A stretch of DNA of 5,850 bases from positions 2,001 to 7,850 of the forward strand of contig CARFEX010000031.1 in NCBI GenBank assembly GCA_948971535.1, given 5' to 3'. This document shows positions 4,282-5,850 of this stretch, in pieces; positions within the stretch are counted from its first letter, which is position 1, and each line of letters opens with the position of its first letter. Origin of the DNA: an uncultured Eubacteriales bacterium. GTDB lineage: Bacteria; Bacillota; Clostridia; Christensenellales; UBA1242. The notes under the pieces were generated by a model. The model was not told the origin of the DNA. It saw only the letters and a list, made by a program, of their open reading frames with translations, and ran no database searches. The position numbers and the translations under genes were made by a program.

Positions 4282-5784
4282 TTAAAAAAGTGGGTCTTCC
4301 ATATTTTGTGGGATTTCAATTCCGAGTAGTTTTAAAACAGTTGGAGCAATGGATGCAATAGATTTTCTTTTTTTGAGCTTAATATTTTTAAACTTTTCAC
4401 TCACCAAATAGCATGGAACTGGGTTTGTAGTGTGAGATGTGATTTTATTGCCTTTATTGTCAAACATATATTCGGCATTGCCGTGGTCGGCTGTTATTAT
4501 ACAATCACCACCAGCCATAAGGGTTGCGAGTGCTAAGGCATAGGCTTGTTTTTCTACGCATTCAATAGCTTCCTTAGTTGCATTAAAATTTCCAGTATGA
4601 CCTATCATGTCTGGATTTGAATAATTTACCAGTATAAAATCATATTTAGCAGAAGCTATAGCATCAAGTGCCTGTTCTGTAATCTCAATAGCCCTCATCT
4701 TTGGATAATAAGAAAAATCTTGAACATTTATACTTTCAATTAGTTTATGTTCTTCTCCTTTGTATGGCTTTTCAATCCCACCATTAAAGAAAAATGTAAC
4801 GTGTGCATACTTGGTTGTTTCTGCTATATGAAATTGTTTCATTCCATGTTGGCTAATTATAGCACTAAGCCCGTCTTTTATTATTACAGGTGGATAAATT
4901 GTGTTTAGTTGAGCAAATTTTTCATCATATTCATGCATAGGTGAGAAAAGTATGTTTTTGATTTTCTTTGTTTTAAAGTGTGCAAACTTTTCATCTGTCA
5001 AAGCTGATGTGATTTCTCTTGCTCTGTCAGAACGGAAGTTGAAAAAAATGAGGCTATCATTATCTTTTATAGTTCCCTCTTTAATTAAGAGTGCAGGTTC
5101 TATAAATTCATCATAAATTGCATTTTGGTAGCTGTTTTCAATATATTGATTTGGTGTTAAATTGACATAGTTTGTGCCATTAACAAGAACATCATAAGCT
5201 TTTTTAAGTCTGTCATACCTTTGTTCTCTATCCATAGCATATATGCGTCCACTAATGGATGCAATTTTAATATTGGTATTTGTTGTGTAGTTTTCAATAT
5301 CATTGATAAATTTCTTTCCGCTTTGAATGTCTGTATCACGACCATCAGTGAATGCGTGAATATAAATATTATTGATGTTGTAATTTTTACTTAACTCCAA
5401 TATTGCTTTTAGGTGATTTATATGTGAGTGAACTCCTCCGTCTGACAAAAGTCCCATAATGTGCAAATTGGAGTTGTTTTTTTCTGCCCACAACATAGCT
5501 TTTATTAAGTTTGGATTTTTAAAGAAACTTCCGTCTTCTATCGCATTGTCTATTTGTAATAAATCTTGTGGTACAACTCGGCCTGCACCAAGTGTTAAGT
5601 GACCTACCTCAGAATTGCCCATTTGTCCTTTTGGTAAGCCTACAACATTGCCACTTGCTTCAAGAGTAGTATAAGGGTAATTTCTTTTGAGTTTGTCAAG
5701 ATTAGGTGTGCCTTGACTTTGTATAGCATTTCCTTCTTTTTGTTTGCTGATGCCAAAGCCGTCTAAAATCACAAGTGTTACCAT
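4282..5784 (-). CDS. gpmI: 2,3-bisphosphoglycerate-independent phosphoglycerate mutase
   Basis: This enzyme interconverts 3- and 2-phosphoglycerate in glycolysis and gluconeogenesis, in the cytoplasm, using two Mn ions and a phosphoserine intermediate. The 500 residues span the whole family length (about 510). The N-terminal VILDGFG gives metal ligand D8. KGQMGNSEVGH (52-62) contains the catalytic S58. GGVHSH (116-121) has H119, and TDGRD (146-150) has the substrate-binding R149/D150. RSDRAR (251-256) has R251 and R254, and K325 lies in TTKYAHVTFFFNGG. The remaining metal ligands are D392 and H396 (NPDMIGHTG), D433/H434 (TADHGNAE) and H451 (SHTTNPVP). Nothing essential is missing. The start follows AAAGGAAAA on the minus strand (AGG at 5797-5795). 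In many Firmicutes this gene sits in the gap-pgk-tpi-gpmI-eno operon. Here it has its own promoter, and no glycolytic gene is in view downstream. It marks this side of the window as host chromosome. Confidence 0.97.
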   Translation of the reverse strand: MVTLVILDGFGISKQKEGNAIQSQGTPNLDKLKRNYPYTTLEASGNVVGLPKGQMGNSEVGHLTLGAGRVVPQDLLQIDNAIEDGSFFKNPNLIKAMLWAEKNNSNLHIMGLLSDGGVHSHINHLKAILELSKNYNINNIYIHAFTDGRDTDIQSGKKFINDIENYTTNTNIKIASISGRIYAMDREQRYDRLKKAYDVLVNGTNYVNLTPNQYIENSYQNAIYDEFIEPALLIKEGTIKDNDSLIFFNFRSDRAREITSALTDEKFAHFKTKKIKNILFSPMHEYDEKFAQLNTIYPPVIIKDGLSAIISQHGMKQFHIAETTKYAHVTFFFNGGIEKPYKGEEHKLIESINVQDFSYYPKMRAIEITEQALDAIASAKYDFILVNYSNPDMIGHTGNFNATKEAIECVEKQAYALALATLMAGGDCIITADHGNAEYMFDNKGNKITSHTTNPVPCYLVSEKFKNIKLKKRKSIASIAPTVLKLLGIEIPQNMEDPLF

Positions 5785-5810
5785 AAATAATTTTCCTTTT
5801 TTACAATGTT

Positions 5811-5839
5811 ATTTTAAGCTTAACAAATTAAAATGTCAA
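5811..5839 (-). promoter_or_regulatory. gpmI promoter
   Basis: On the minus strand, a consensus TTGACA (5839-5834) and TAAAAT (5816-5811) are spaced by 17 bases. The predicted start near 5804 gives a leader of about 20 bases containing the ribosome binding site. This indicates that gpmI is transcribed on its own, or at least can be. Confidence 0.78.
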
Positions 5840-5850
5840 ATAATTAAAAT

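Noticed and set aside
5157..5345. Short minus-strand frame inside gpmI
   Set aside because: It lies in another frame of a fully conserved gene and has no start signals.
1..5850. CRISPR array, tRNA or rRNA gene, insertion sequence, riboswitch
   Set aside because: I saw no regularly spaced repeats, cloverleaf sequences, rRNA motifs, transposase frames or riboswitch-like leaders. The only gaps over 100 bases are 2891-3044 and none other; these are described as regulatory.

Overview
The window is AT-rich, with genes on both strands, strong AGGAGG-type ribosome binding sites, TTGACA-N17-TAAAAT promoters and standard stop codons (TGA ends a gene at 2402-2404 and tryptophan is read from TGG). This fits a low-GC Firmicutes chromosome, probably an anaerobic Clostridia-like lineage, because an EFR1-type flavodoxin/ferredoxin protein is present. 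No genus can be named from this sequence.

Left part (1-2451): the 3' end of a phage late (tail) operon read on the + strand. It holds the last 25 codons of an upstream gene, a 205-aa coiled-coil tail-appendage protein, a 177-aa protein of unknown function, and a 383-aa glycine-rich protein that looks like a distal tail adhesin. Gaps are only 2-11 bases and each gene has its own strong ribosome binding site. A 13-bp stem-loop closes the operon. No holin or endolysin follows the adhesin.

Middle part (2452-3447): a regulatory segment. A 128-aa DUF1492/ArpU-like (sigma region 4-like) protein is on the minus strand, convergent with the tail operon. A 112-aa XRE-family repressor-like protein diverges from it on the + strand. 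The 154 bases between them hold face-to-face promoters overlaid by inverted repeats and a 14/16 direct repeat, which look like operators.

Right part (3391-5850): an EFR1-family protein (flavodoxin fold plus two 4Fe-4S motifs) has its own consensus promoter, whose -10 lies at the centre of a perfect 10-bp dyad. It converges on gpmI, the cofactor-independent phosphoglycerate mutase, which is complete with all expected catalytic residues. The two genes share a bidirectional terminator, and gpmI has its own promoter. gpmI is core metabolism, so the phage-chromosome boundary, if this is an integrated prophage, should fall between about 2450 and 4282. No attachment site could be identified.

I see no clear new defence or mobile system. 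The most interesting parts are the regulatory segment between the tail operon and the redox gene, the placement of the DUF1492 gene, and the undescribed tail-tip proteins.
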